This document shows positions 17,841-26,153 of a stretch of DNA of 64,000 nt, piece by piece; position 1 is the stretch's first letter, and every line of letters begins with the position of its first letter. The stretch lies in contig NZ_CP110854.1 in assembly GCF_027594745.1 (NCBI RefSeq), positions 1,116,001 to 1,180,000 on the forward strand, in the 5' to 3' direction. The notes beneath the pieces are model-generated. The model was not told the DNA's origin. It was given only the letters and a program-made list of their open reading frames with translations, and did not search any database. This DNA is from Saprospira grandis. Lineage in GTDB: Bacteria > Bacteroidota > Bacteroidia > Chitinophagales > Saprospiraceae. A program made the translations under genes and the position numbers.

Positions 17841-17912
17841 TAGGGTTTCCCCTAGTTTTGCAAAGACTAGGGTTTCCCCTAACAAAAGAGAAAAGCCTAG
17901 GGTATATATTTG
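17841..17912 (+). promoter_or_regulatory. Candidate operator (two TAGGG-N4-CCCTA sites) and TAnnTTTG promoter
   Basis: TAGGGTTTCCCCTA occurs at 17841-17854 and again at 17868-17881, each an inverted repeat with TAGGG/CCCTA arms, 27 bases apart. A third half-site CTAGGG (17897-17902) abuts the -7 box TATATTTG at 17905-17912. No -33 TTG is seen at the usual spacing, which fits an activator-dependent or tightly regulated promoter for the next two genes. Confidence 0.55.
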
Positions 17913-17953
17913 TATCACAAGCAAAATCCCTCTCCCACCTTAAATCTTTTGTT

Positions 17954-18304
17954 ATGCGATTAGCTATGGAAAAAGTGGGTAGTCTGTTTTTTTACCTCCT
18001 TAAGGACTACCTCTATCAAACCCTCTCCCCCATTAGACTCTATACCAAAGTATACCTAATTGATAATCAATCTGATTATTCGCTGACGATTGTGGGATGG
18101 AAAGATGGACAGAAAACACAGGAATTTATTCCCCTTGGCCCCAACGGACAACTCAATCTTCAAGACAGCCAAAGATATTGTAAAACTAGCCTCGGCCAGT
18201 CTGTATCTGTCTTTATCAATGGCTGCTATACCAGCAAACGCATCAAATATATCAACGGACAAGCGACCCTAATTATCAAGAATTCAGATTACTCATCCTT
18301 TTAA
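17954..18304 (+). CDS. Small protein of unknown function, first of a pair
   Basis: From the ATG at 17954 this is 116 residues. The longer reading from 17858 runs through the operator and promoter and is rejected. The N-terminal 30 residues are helical and hydrophobic without a clear cleavage site. The rest (KVYLIDNQSDYSLTIVG..., SVSVFINGCYTSKRIKY) looks like a small beta sandwich. I do not recognise it. It lies 9 bases upstream of the next gene and is surely co-transcribed. Confidence 0.55.
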   Translation: MRLAMEKVGSLFFYLLKDYLYQTLSPIRLYTKVYLIDNQSDYSLTIVGWKDGQKTQEFIPLGPNGQLNLQDSQRYCKTSLGQSVSVFINGCYTSKRIKYINGQATLIIKNSDYSSF

Positions 18305-18313
18305 TCGTTCATT

Positions 18314-19123
18314 ATGCAAATTAAAGAAGAGATCCAAGCCTGGAACGAGATCCGAAATAGCCAAAAAGGCTTTCAGTTCTTGCAAGCAGGTAGCGGATTC
18401 ACCCTCTCTAAAGAGGAGTTCCTACAATGGAATAGCAGCTCAGATTATGTTCACCTCTACCTAGCCAATCAAAATGATGCGCTCTGCTTCTATCTTATTG
18501 ATGATTATCATGATCAGGCCCAAGAGTATATCCTAGGCCAAACCATTTTCAAAAAGCAGTTTATTCATCCCACGATAACCGCTAAGCAACAGCCTCCTCT
18601 AGCAAAACAAACAAACAATCTCCTTATCCAATTTCTTCAAGAGCTCAATAGCCGACTACAAGCAGCTAGCAATAGCTCTCTCGAGCAACAAAAACAAAGT
18701 CTAGAAGAAGGCTGCAAAAAGATCCTAGACCAAATCAATTCACCCCTAGCCCTCAGCCAATTTCAACAGGCTATTCAGAACCAAATAGATGCCGTGATCC
18801 CCAGCTTCCGCTGGCTGATGTTCTCCCCCCAATGGTTCGAGGAATTGGCCCAAGCCGAAAAGGTGGTGCAGGCCTTCAAAATCCCTTTCCAAGATTTTAA
18901 ATTCCTCTTCGAGGAGCATGATAGCCAAGAGGCCTTCCTCTTTTTTGGCCTGAAAGATACCCCCAAAGAAGATTTTTCGACCACTATTGATGTCTTTCTA
19001 AGCCAATACGACCCCAATAAGAAAAGTAGCGAGGAGATTAGCTTTGTTCTAGCCAATCGCACGGCAGATATTAGCACGCCTTGCCCCCCTTACCATACCT
19101 ACGACCTCCCCCTGCTTAATTAG
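18314..19123 (+). CDS. Cytoplasmic protein of unknown function, second of a pair
   Basis: This 269-residue protein has no signal peptide. Residues 95-150 form a Gln/Glu/Ser-rich helical, probably coiled-coil segment (LQAASNSSLEQQKQSLEEG). The flanking parts are mixed alpha/beta. No family is recognised. It follows the gene at 17954 by 9 bases under the same TAGGG-containing control region, suggesting the two products act together. Confidence 0.55.
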   Translation: MQIKEEIQAWNEIRNSQKGFQFLQAGSGFTLSKEEFLQWNSSSDYVHLYLANQNDALCFYLIDDYHDQAQEYILGQTIFKKQFIHPTITAKQQPPLAKQTNNLLIQFLQELNSRLQAASNSSLEQQKQSLEEGCKKILDQINSPLALSQFQQAIQNQIDAVIPSFRWLMFSPQWFEELAQAEKVVQAFKIPFQDFKFLFEEHDSQEAFLFFGLKDTPKEDFSTTIDVFLSQYDPNKKSSEEISFVLANRTADISTPCPPYHTYDLPLLN

Positions 19124-19244
19124 GTCCAGCCCCAATACCTACTTTTTATGCTTTTTGTTCTCCCCCTAGCCCTAGGCCGCTCGAAAAGGGCTAATAAACT
19201 TTAGCTCGCCTAAGACTAGACAAAAAGCATATTTTAAGTACATT

Positions 19245-19270
19245 AGCCCCAATCAAATTGGGGCTTTTTA
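19245..19270 (+). terminator. Terminator-like hairpin abutting a start codon (possible attenuator)
   Basis: Stem AGCCCCAAT / ATTGGGGCT with loop CAA and then TTTTTA. It ends 3 bases before the ATG at 19274. It may terminate the 17954-19123 operon, but it also lies in the leader of the next operon. No other start is available that keeps the first membrane helix. Confidence 0.75.
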
Positions 19271-19273
19271 CTT

Positions 19274-19927
19274 ATGATGGAATGGATAAATTTACTAGGC
19301 CGATTGATTGCCGTCTCCGCTATCGTCATCCTAACGCTGGGCGGCCTGCTCTCAATCACTACAAAACCATACGCAGAGAAAAACTGGACCCTCACTTACC
19401 TCTTTTTCTTGCTCGCCACCGAAGGCCTCGCTAGTTATATTGGCTTTTATCGGCAAGAAAGCGTCTTCTTTATGTTTATCCTCTCTTTTTTCCTGCATTT
19501 CTCTTTTCTCAATCTCTACTATAACCATTTTCTCTTTCAACATCCGCCCCAAAAAACCCTACTCACCGCTAGCCTCGGCCTGCTGCCCTTTCTCCTCTTT
19601 GTTTTGCCCGAACCCTACTACCAGTTATTCCGATACTATGACCGCCTGCCCTTCTCTTTCTCCATTATGCTCGCTAGCCTGCTCTATTTCTACCAGTTGG
19701 TCAGCGGAAAAAGAACCTACGAAAAGCCAACGGCCTTTCTCAACGCCAGTATTCTCCTCTTTTTTAGCCTCGATGCCTTTTTGGCCCTAGCTACAGAGTA
19801 CCTGATTCACGAAAACCTGATTTTAGTCTCTGGCTTTTGGACCATCAGAGCCATTTGCCTCCAATTATTCTATAGCGCTTTAATTTATCACGGATGGGCC
19901 CGCAGCAAAATGCCTCTACAGTTCTAA
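19274..19927 (+). CDS. Polytopic membrane protein, likely partner of the histidine kinase
   Basis: This 217-residue protein is almost entirely hydrophobic with about seven predicted membrane helices (around residues 5-26, 36-54, 60-80, 92-110, 128-146, 158-175 and 183-205). No periplasmic domain is visible. It resembles 7TM sensor modules in size and helix number, but no family motif is seen. It overlaps the start of the histidine kinase gene by 34 bases. A role as the sensor half of the signalling pair is inferred from this coupling. Confidence 0.65.
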   Translation: MMEWINLLGRLIAVSAIVILTLGGLLSITTKPYAEKNWTLTYLFFLLATEGLASYIGFYRQESVFFMFILSFFLHFSFLNLYYNHFLFQHPPQKTLLTASLGLLPFLLFVLPEPYYQLFRYYDRLPFSFSIMLASLLYFYQLVSGKRTYEKPTAFLNASILLFFSLDAFLALATEYLIHENLILVSGFWTIRAICLQLFYSALIYHGWARSKMPLQF

Positions 19928-20640
19928 TCCTCCTCGCTCTAGGGACCATTATCCTAGGGACCCTCCTCGGCCTGCTCTTTTTCTTCCTCCGGATCCACCT
20001 CAAAAGAATTAAAGCCGCCGAAGAAGAAAAACACCGCCTCGAGATTAACCACCAAAAAGCCTTGGCCTCGGCTACTGTAGAGATTCAGGAAAGAGAACGC
20101 GCCCGTATCGCAGAAGAATTACATGACGATCTTATCGCCCAACTTTACCGAATTAAGCTCTCTAACTTTAATCCACAAATCAACCAGATGCTCAAAATGA
20201 GTATCCAAAAGGCCCGCAACCTCTCTCACGATCTTAGCCCCCCTATGATTGATCAGGTAAATATGGAAACGATTCTGCTCGATTTTATCGAGCCCTTCCG
20301 ACAAAAATATCAAATTCAATCTAATCTCAATGATGGCAATAATAAAGAGCTGCCCAAGGAGGCTAAGCTCCAACTCTTCCGCATTTTTCAAGAACTCATT
20401 ACCAATATTGATAAACATGCCGCGGCTAAGCAGATAGATATTTATTACCGCTATCGCCATAATTATTTGGCCCTCCTCCTCCGCGATGATGGCCTAGGCT
20501 TTAAGGCCGAACAACAAAATGGCCTAGGCCTAAAGAATATTGCCATGCGCAGCCAAATCCTAAACGGTCAATTTAAGTTTAAACCCAATTCTCCAAACGG
20601 AACTACTTTTACTTTCCTACATTATGAGCCAAACAACTAA
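19894..20640 (+). CDS. NarL-type sensor histidine kinase (HisKA_3)
   Basis: This is 248 residues: one membrane helix (about 9-31), a short coiled segment, then the HisKA_3 motif ERARIAEELHDDL with phospho-acceptor His77. The HATPase domain has an N-box (RIFQELITNIDKHA) and a glycine-rich lid (LRDDGLGF...NGLGLKN). There is no sensor domain of its own, so input probably comes from the 7TM protein it overlaps upstream. The 3' end overlaps the response regulator by 17 bases. Confidence 0.9.
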   Translation: MGPQQNASTVLILLALGTIILGTLLGLLFFFLRIHLKRIKAAEEEKHRLEINHQKALASATVEIQERERARIAEELHDDLIAQLYRIKLSNFNPQINQMLKMSIQKARNLSHDLSPPMIDQVNMETILLDFIEPFRQKYQIQSNLNDGNNKELPKEAKLQLFRIFQELITNIDKHAAAKQIDIYYRYRHNYLALLLRDDGLGFKAEQQNGLGLKNIAMRSQILNGQFKFKPNSPNGTTFTFLHYEPNN

Positions 20641-21319
20641 GATTAAGATCGCCATTACCGACGACGACTCTCTGGTCGTCCAACTACTCACCGAATATCT
20701 AGAGAAGTTCTCTCCCCTTCCCTGCCAAGTCATTCTCCAGGCCTATAGTGGCCAAGAGTTTATAGAAAAGACCAAGCTCCCTAGCTTCCAAGAGGTCGAT
20801 ATTATCTTGCTCGATATGCGGATGAAGGAGGGCGACGGCCTTTGGGTGCTCAATGAATTGAGTAAGCAGTCTTTTTCGGCCAAGATTATTGTGCTCACGT
20901 CTTACTATAAAACGGCCTACATTGGCCAGATGATGAGCCTTGGGGCCCATGCCTTTTTGCCCAAAGAGATTGATAAGGAGCAATTAGTGGAAATTATCCA
21001 GGAGGTCCAGCAAAAGGGCCATTATTTTAGCAGCGAGCAGATGCAGTCGCTCCGCTCGCAAATTACGGCCAAATCGCCTAAGTTACAGCTCGATCCCAGT
21101 AGCCAGATTAGTCCCCGAGAGCTAGAGGTGCTCCAACTGATTGCCCAGCAATATACCAATAAGGAGATTGCCGAAAAGCTCTGCCTGACGGTCAAGACCA
21201 TTGAGGCCCATAAAAGTAATTTGCTGGCCAAAACGGGCTCTAAGAATGCGGTGGGCCTAGTGGTCTATGCCATCGAACAGGGCCTGATTAAGGCCAGCGA
21301 TTGTATCCGCCTCAATTAG
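20624..21319 (+). CDS. LuxR/NarL-family response regulator
   Basis: This 231-residue protein has a receiver domain (about 1-125) with the acidic pair DDD near residue 12, phospho-acceptor Asp64 in IILLDMRM, and Lys in LPKEI. It has a C-terminal LuxR helix-turn-helix (SPRELEVLQLIAQQYTNKEI...KTIEAHKSN). It is the cognate regulator of the overlapping kinase. Targets are unknown. The operon ends at a cluster of GC-rich repeats. Confidence 0.93.
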   Translation: MSQTTKIKIAITDDDSLVVQLLTEYLEKFSPLPCQVILQAYSGQEFIEKTKLPSFQEVDIILLDMRMKEGDGLWVLNELSKQSFSAKIIVLTSYYKTAYIGQMMSLGAHAFLPKEIDKEQLVEIIQEVQQKGHYFSSEQMQSLRSQITAKSPKLQLDPSSQISPRELEVLQLIAQQYTNKEIAEKLCLTVKTIEAHKSNLLAKTGSKNAVGLVVYAIEQGLIKASDCIRLN

Positions 21320-21363
21320 TGTTTTTGGCCCTTTGGGCTGTTTGTTTTTTATTTTTTCCTTTT

Positions 21364-21505
21364 GGGGCCCGCGGCCCAGGCAGGCCTAGGGCCTGCCTGG
21401 GCCGCCGCTATGCTGCGCGGCTCGCTGTTCGCTCGGCCCATCGCTTTTTCGCTTTGCTCAAAAGCTCGGTCTGGCCTGCGGCCACCGCTGCGCAGCGCTG
21501 GGCCG
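21364..21505 (+). repeat. GC-rich modular element, family C
   Basis: It starts GGGGCCCGCGGCCCAGGC, then CCGCCGCTATGCTGCGCGGC, CTCGGCCC, GGTCTGGCC and CAGCGCTGGGCCG. It is the first of three different repeats packed between convergent genes in the 580-base gap 21320-21899. Confidence 0.83.
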
Positions 21506-21568
21506 CTCGGCCTTTTAGCTTGGCCAGTTCTTTCTGCTGCGGCCCCCTTGGCCCCTCCTTTTAAATGG

Positions 21569-21660
21569 TATTCGTCGCTGCGCTCCTCATCCGTCTATAT
21601 GTCCCCGCCCACCCACCCCTCTACGGGATTCCCTAAGGAATCCCTCGGGATGGCTGGACC
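21569..21660 (+). repeat. Intergenic element, family D
   Basis: Contains TTCGTCGCTGCGCTCCTCAT, CCCGCCCACCCACCCCTC and GGGATTCCCTAAGGAATCCC. It is the reverse-oriented relative of the copies at 13222 and 52316. Confidence 0.8.
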
Positions 21661-21689
21661 AATTCCTGCACCTCCTCCCCCACTAAATA

Positions 21690-21849
21690 GGCGGCTTCGC
21701 CGCCTCTGGCCCAAAGGGACAGAACGGCCTAGTGATGCGGCGGGGTGGCCCGAAGGGCCAGACCCAGGCGGCGCAGCCGCCGCAGGGCCGAGCAGACCTG
21801 CGAGCCCCAAAGCGTAACGGCGCAAGGCGAAGCCGCAGCGCAGGCCCCA
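21690..21849 (-). repeat. GC-rich modular element, family A (variant)
   Basis: On the minus strand: GGGGCCTGCGCTGCGGC, GGGGCTCGCAGGTCTGCTC, GGCCCTGCGG, GGTCTGGCC, ending CTAGGCCG followed by an inverted GGCGGC/GCCGCC arm. Its centre resembles family C, so it looks like a hybrid. Confidence 0.75.
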
Positions 21850-21899
21850 ACTCCTTCCCTCAGAAAAATAGCGAAAATAAAACACAAAACCTCTAACCC

Positions 21900-23030
21900 C
21901 TAGCGCCCAACATAAGCCGCCAGCGCCTCCAACAAAGCCGAAATATCCCCCAAATCCATATCCGCCCGCAAGCAAATGCGCAGGCGTTCCTGCCCCCTAG
22001 GCACCGTAGGGTATCGAATGGGACGCAGATCAAAACCCTGCCCCTCCAAATACTCCGAAAGGGCCAAAACCTCCCGATTTCCTGGCCAAAAAATAGCCTG
22101 AATCGGTCCCTGATTGGCCGTCAAAATAGTCGAAAGGGCCAGTTTTTCCCTTAAGGCCAAATAATGGGCTAAACGCTGCTGCAGTTCGGCCCGCAGCCGC
22201 GCCCCCTCCCGCTCCAGATAGCGATAAACCAAGCGCAAATGCCCAATCTGAGGCAAAGACATGGCCGTACTATAGATCAAAGGACGGGCAAAATTGATGA
22301 GATACTGCCGCAGGATCGAGCTGCCCAAAATCACCGCCCCATGGCTGCCCACCGCCTTGCCAAAGGTATGCAAACGGGCAAAAATGCGCTGGCTCAGGCC
22401 TAATTCCTGAACTAAACCGCCCCCATTTGGACCAAAACAGGCCGTCGCATGCGCCTCATCAACCAAAAGGGCCGCCCCATAACGCTCCGCCAAATCGGCC
22501 AAGGCCCCCAAAGGCGCCCGATCGCCATCCATGGAATAAAGCGACTCCACCCAAATGTAGCGCAGCCCCTTGGGCGCAAGCGCCAACTGCCTCTCCAAAT
22601 CCTGCAAATCATTGTGCGCAAAGGCAAAAGCCTGCCCCTTGGCCAACTTTAAGGCATCATGCAAACTCGCATGGGCCAAGGCATCATAATATAAGGTATC
22701 GCCCCGCTGCAAAAGGGCCGAAACCAAACCCAAATTGCCCAGATAGCCCGTGTTGAACAGCAAAGCCGTTTCCGCCTCATGGAATTGGGCCAACTGCTGC
22801 TCCAACTCCAACATAGCAGGATGATGGCCCGAAAGCAAACGGGAACCCGTGGCCCCCATTTGCTCATATTTTTCTTGCCCCAACTGCAAAAGGAGCTCCC
22901 GATTCCTAGCCAAGCCCAAATAGTCATTAGAGCTAAAGCTAATGAGCTCTGGCCGATGGCGCAAACTGCGTTGCATCCCCCGCTTCGCATAGGCCGCAAG
23001 GCGCTCTTGCAGCCGTTCTTCATGCTTCAT
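21900..23030 (-). CDS. bioF: 8-amino-7-oxononanoate synthase-like PLP enzyme
   Basis: This is 376 residues, the usual length. Motifs are SFSSNDYLGLA, GATGSRLLSG, LLVDEAHATACFG and the PLP lysine in HTFGKAVGSHGA (Lys225). Alpha-oxoamine synthases condense an amino acid with an acyl-CoA; BioF makes the biotin precursor from alanine and pimeloyl donor. Other members (KBL, serine palmitoyltransferase) are possible but the N-terminal pattern favours BioF. It starts 3 bases after the spoT stop, so the two form an operon. No other biotin genes are in the window. Confidence 0.83.
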   Translation of the reverse strand: MKHEERLQERLAAYAKRGMQRSLRHRPELISFSSNDYLGLARNRELLLQLGQEKYEQMGATGSRLLSGHHPAMLELEQQLAQFHEAETALLFNTGYLGNLGLVSALLQRGDTLYYDALAHASLHDALKLAKGQAFAFAHNDLQDLERQLALAPKGLRYIWVESLYSMDGDRAPLGALADLAERYGAALLVDEAHATACFGPNGGGLVQELGLSQRIFARLHTFGKAVGSHGAVILGSSILRQYLINFARPLIYSTAMSLPQIGHLRLVYRYLEREGARLRAELQQRLAHYLALREKLALSTILTANQGPIQAIFWPGNREVLALSEYLEGQGFDLRPIRYPTVPRGQERLRICLRADMDLGDISALLEALAAYVGR

Positions 23031-23033
23031 GAC

Positions 23034-25364
23034 TTACTCAATTCTGGCTACCGTATTGACCGCATCCAAGTTCTTAATCGACATAATAATCTGCTTGAGC
23101 TGGTCCTTATTTTGCACCATCAAACTAATCCGTCCTTCAAAATGACCCTCTAGGCCCTCCATAGAAAATGAACGCATATTGACGCCCAACTCATTGGTAA
23201 TGATGTTAGACAACTGCTGCACCACCCCCATATCATCCATGCCCGTAATCAAGAGATCGGCCACAAAAGAGGTTTCGCCAGACTCTACCCACTCCGCCTT
23301 TTTTATCCGATAGCCATAAGTGGCCTGCATATGCTCGGCATTGGGGCAGGTGGTCCGATGAATTTTCAAGCCATGCTTAGAAGTCACATAAGCAAAGATA
23401 TCATCGCCCATAACGGGATTGCAGCAGGTGGCCAAAGAGTAGGTATAATTGCTGGCATCTTCGCCATCTACCATCAATTTGGGCTTCTTAAACTGCTTAC
23501 GACTAGCCAAGGGACGTAGTTTGGGGCCCTTGGGCTTTTCTATCTGTGCAATTTCTTCCCTAGGCGTATCGGCCAACTCTGGAAACAGCTTTCCCTGCTC
23601 TTGCCGCAAAAGCTTAATCTCATTTAAGTTGTACTGTCCCTGATAAATGCCATAATAAAGAGCAGGGCGATTCTCTAGGCCGTAGTATTTGACCAGTACG
23701 TCTATATTCTCATCGGCATCTAGCTTGAGGGTTTTCAGTTTGCGCTCTAGGGTTTCTTTGCCCAAGGCCCCCAACTTCATGCGCTCTTCACGGAGCGCCT
23801 GACGGATCTTATGTCTGGCCCGTCCTGTCTCCACCATCTTCAACCAACCCTCTGAGGGCTTTTGGTTCGGGCTGGTCACCACCCTCAATTGGTCCCCATT
23901 TCGGAGGCGATAGCTAAGAGGAACAATCTTTTCGGCCACCTTGACCGCCTTACAATGATAGCCCACCTCCGAGTGAATATCAAAGGCAAAATCTAGGGCC
24001 GTGGCTCCTTTAGGGAAAAAGCGGAGGTCCCCCTTGGGCGTAAATACATAAACCTCCTCGGCAAAAAGGTTCGACTTAAAGCTGTTTAGAAACTCAATGG
24101 CATTGGTTTCTGGATTCTCCAGCATTTCTCGGGCTTTGGTCAGCCAGCGCTCAAAGGTGCTGCTTTGGCTCGACTTAACGCCCTTGTATTTCCAGTGTGC
24201 CGCAAAGCCCATTTCGGCAATCTCATCCATGCGCTCCGAGCGAATTTGCACCTCGACAAAGCGGCCCTTTGGCCCCATAACTGTCGTATGCAAAGATTCA
24301 TAGCCATTGGTCTTTGGCATAGATACCCAATCTTTTAGGCGTTCGGGCACGGGAGTGTAGTAATCGGTAATGATAGAATAGACATTCCAACAGGCAGCCT
24401 TTTCTCTTTCAATGGGTAAATCTAAAACAATCCGAATAGCAAAGAAATCATATATCTCCTCAAAGGCCAGTTGCTTCTTCTTGAGTTTGTTGTTAATGGA
24501 AGAAATGGATTTGGCTCGGCCAAAGATGCGGGCCTTATAGCCTGCAGCTTCTACAGCCTTGCGCACGGGAGCAATAAAATCCTCTATATAAGCCTCTCTT
24601 TCGTCCTTGGTTTCTTGTAATTTCTTGACAATGTCTTGGTACTCTGTAGGCTCGATGATCTTCATGACCAAATCTTCCATTTCCGTCTTTATGGAGTAGA
24701 AACCCAGACGGTGGGCCAAAGGCGCATAGGTATAAGAGGTTTCTGAAGCAATCTTTAGCTGCTTATGATGAGGCATAGCGCCTAGGGTCCGCATATTATG
24801 TAGGCGGTCCGCCATCTTAATTAGGACCACCCGCACATCCTTGGCAATGGTCAAGAGGATCTTTTTAAAGTTTTCGGCCTGTGGGCTACTCATTTTATCG
24901 CCCTGTACATTATTGGCATTGGCAATGCCCGAAAACTTGGTCAGGCCATCTACAATAGAACTTACCTTTTGGCCAAACAATAACCGAATTTGGGCTAAAG
25001 TCACCTCCGTATCTTCTACCACATCATGCATAAGGGCCGCTTTGATAGAGCGAGGGGCCAAGCCCAACTCATCAGCACAAATACGGGCTACCTCTATAGG
25101 ATGCAGAATATAAGGCTCTCCCGACTTTCGTCTTTGGCCCGCATGCGCCCGAAAAGCTAAAGTAAAAGCCAGACGCATTTCTCTTTCTTCCTCTGGGGGG
25201 TAGTCCATCCGCAGGCTGCCTAGCAAATGCTCAAAGGCCGCATAGACTTCTTTTTCTTCATCGGCATTGAGATCGGTGGTTGGGTCTGGCAAATTTAAAG
25301 GCGCCAGCTTTTCTTCTATATAGTCTACCATAGTCTTATTCTTTTTGTACAGGGCCCTACTCAT
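23034..25364 (-). CDS. spoT: Bifunctional (p)ppGpp synthetase/hydrolase, RelA/SpoT family
   Basis: This is 776 residues. The HD hydrolase domain is intact (GEPYILHPIEVA, ALMHDVVEDTEVT). The synthetase domain shows GRAKSISSINNKLKKK and EEIYDFFAIRIVL, followed by a TGS domain (VYVFTPKGDLRFFPKGATALDFAF) and a C-terminal ACT domain. It makes and degrades the alarmone (p)ppGpp in the cytoplasm. The intact HD box argues for a Rel/SpoT-type bifunctional enzyme rather than a synthetase-only RelA. It is upstream of, and 3 bases from, bioF. Confidence 0.95.
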   Translation of the reverse strand: MSRALYKKNKTMVDYIEEKLAPLNLPDPTTDLNADEEKEVYAAFEHLLGSLRMDYPPEEEREMRLAFTLAFRAHAGQRRKSGEPYILHPIEVARICADELGLAPRSIKAALMHDVVEDTEVTLAQIRLLFGQKVSSIVDGLTKFSGIANANNVQGDKMSSPQAENFKKILLTIAKDVRVVLIKMADRLHNMRTLGAMPHHKQLKIASETSYTYAPLAHRLGFYSIKTEMEDLVMKIIEPTEYQDIVKKLQETKDEREAYIEDFIAPVRKAVEAAGYKARIFGRAKSISSINNKLKKKQLAFEEIYDFFAIRIVLDLPIEREKAACWNVYSIITDYYTPVPERLKDWVSMPKTNGYESLHTTVMGPKGRFVEVQIRSERMDEIAEMGFAAHWKYKGVKSSQSSTFERWLTKAREMLENPETNAIEFLNSFKSNLFAEEVYVFTPKGDLRFFPKGATALDFAFDIHSEVGYHCKAVKVAEKIVPLSYRLRNGDQLRVVTSPNQKPSEGWLKMVETGRARHKIRQALREERMKLGALGKETLERKLKTLKLDADENIDVLVKYYGLENRPALYYGIYQGQYNLNEIKLLRQEQGKLFPELADTPREEIAQIEKPKGPKLRPLASRKQFKKPKLMVDGEDASNYTYSLATCCNPVMGDDIFAYVTSKHGLKIHRTTCPNAEHMQATYGYRIKKAEWVESGETSFVADLLITGMDDMGVVQQLSNIITNELGVNMRSFSMEGLEGHFEGRISLMVQNKDQLKQIIMSIKNLDAVNTVARIE

Positions 25365-25679
25365 CCAAAAATTTGATCCTCGGCCACCGCTTGCTCTTTT
25401 GCTTTCTTCTTTTAATAGAAAATCTTTCTATTACAGAAAAAAATGCCCCTGCCCTAGCCTATAGGCTAAGCAGAGCACAACAACAAAAAAGAAATTTAGA
25501 GAGAAGCCCTTGCTTTTCCAAACTTTTTTAAGCTATTGTCTGCATCACTATATATTATATGTATAAAAGAAATAGGAAGCGCTGCTTTTTTGCCCCTAAG
25601 TCAATGGATGAATAAAGCAGAAAACTCTTTTTATCAGCGGACTAGCATCCCTTAGGCAAAAAACAAGGCGCCAGAGGCC

Positions 25680-25990
25680 TCTGGATTGTTACATTTGGCT
25701 CTGGGGATTCCCCAGAGGCGTCTGGATCGTTACATTTAGCTCCGGGGATTCCCCAGAGGCATCTGGATCGTTACATTTAGCTCCGGGGATTCCCCAGAGG
25801 CATCTGGATCGTTACATTTAGCTCCGGGGATTCCCCAGAGGCGTCTGGATCGTTACATTTAGCTCCGGGGATTCCCCAGAGGCATCTGGATCGTTACATT
25901 TAGCTCCGGGGATTCCCCAGAGGCGTCTGGATCGTTACATTTAGCTCTGGCGTGGCGCTGAAGCCATCTGGATCGCTACATCATCATCTA
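25680..25990. repeat. 41-bp tandem repeat array (about 8 units)
   Basis: Units begin TCTGGAT at 25680, 25721, 25762, 25803, 25844, 25885, 25926 and 25967, exactly 41 bases apart. Units 2-6 are identical except for one A/G position; units 7 and 8 decay. Each unit holds an inverted repeat around GGGGATTCCCC (arms CTCYGGGGA / TCCCCAGAG). The array sits in a 789-base gap between spoT and the gene at 26154. The flanks 25365-25679 and 25991-26084 are AT-rich with no gene seen. Confidence 0.95.
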
Positions 25991-26084
25991 TAGCCTCCAC
26001 TTCCGTAACGACTACAAAAACAGCCTTAATTTTTCTACGTAAACAATAAAAGTTAAAAAAGTTGTGTTTTTTTCTGCAAAAGAC

Positions 26085-26115
26085 TTGACCTTATAAAATC
26101 GTTTACCTATATTTA
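26085..26115 (+). promoter_or_regulatory. Candidate Bacteroidota promoter
   Basis: TTG at 26085-26087 and TATATTTA (one mismatch to TAnnTTTG) at 26108-26115 with 20 bases between them. It lies 38 bases before the ATG at 26154. Confidence 0.5.
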
Positions 26116-26153
26116 TAACGTCAACTAATTAGTAAACTAATAAACGCAATCCA

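Noticed and set aside
17858..17953. Earlier start for the small gene ending at 18304
   Set aside because: The region contains the TAGGG operator copy and the promoter, so translation must begin at 17954.
21301..21975. Long open frames on both strands between the response regulator and bioF
   Set aside because: They are Arg/Ala/Gly/Pro-rich translations of GC-rich repeats. Similar frames appear at every copy of the repeats.
22412..23023. Several alternative frames of 70-124 codons inside bioF
   Set aside because: They are antisense or frame-shifted shadows of a strongly conserved PLP enzyme.
25680..25990. Possible CRISPR array at the 41-bp repeats
   Set aside because: There are no variable spacers: the whole 41-base unit repeats, and no cas genes are near.
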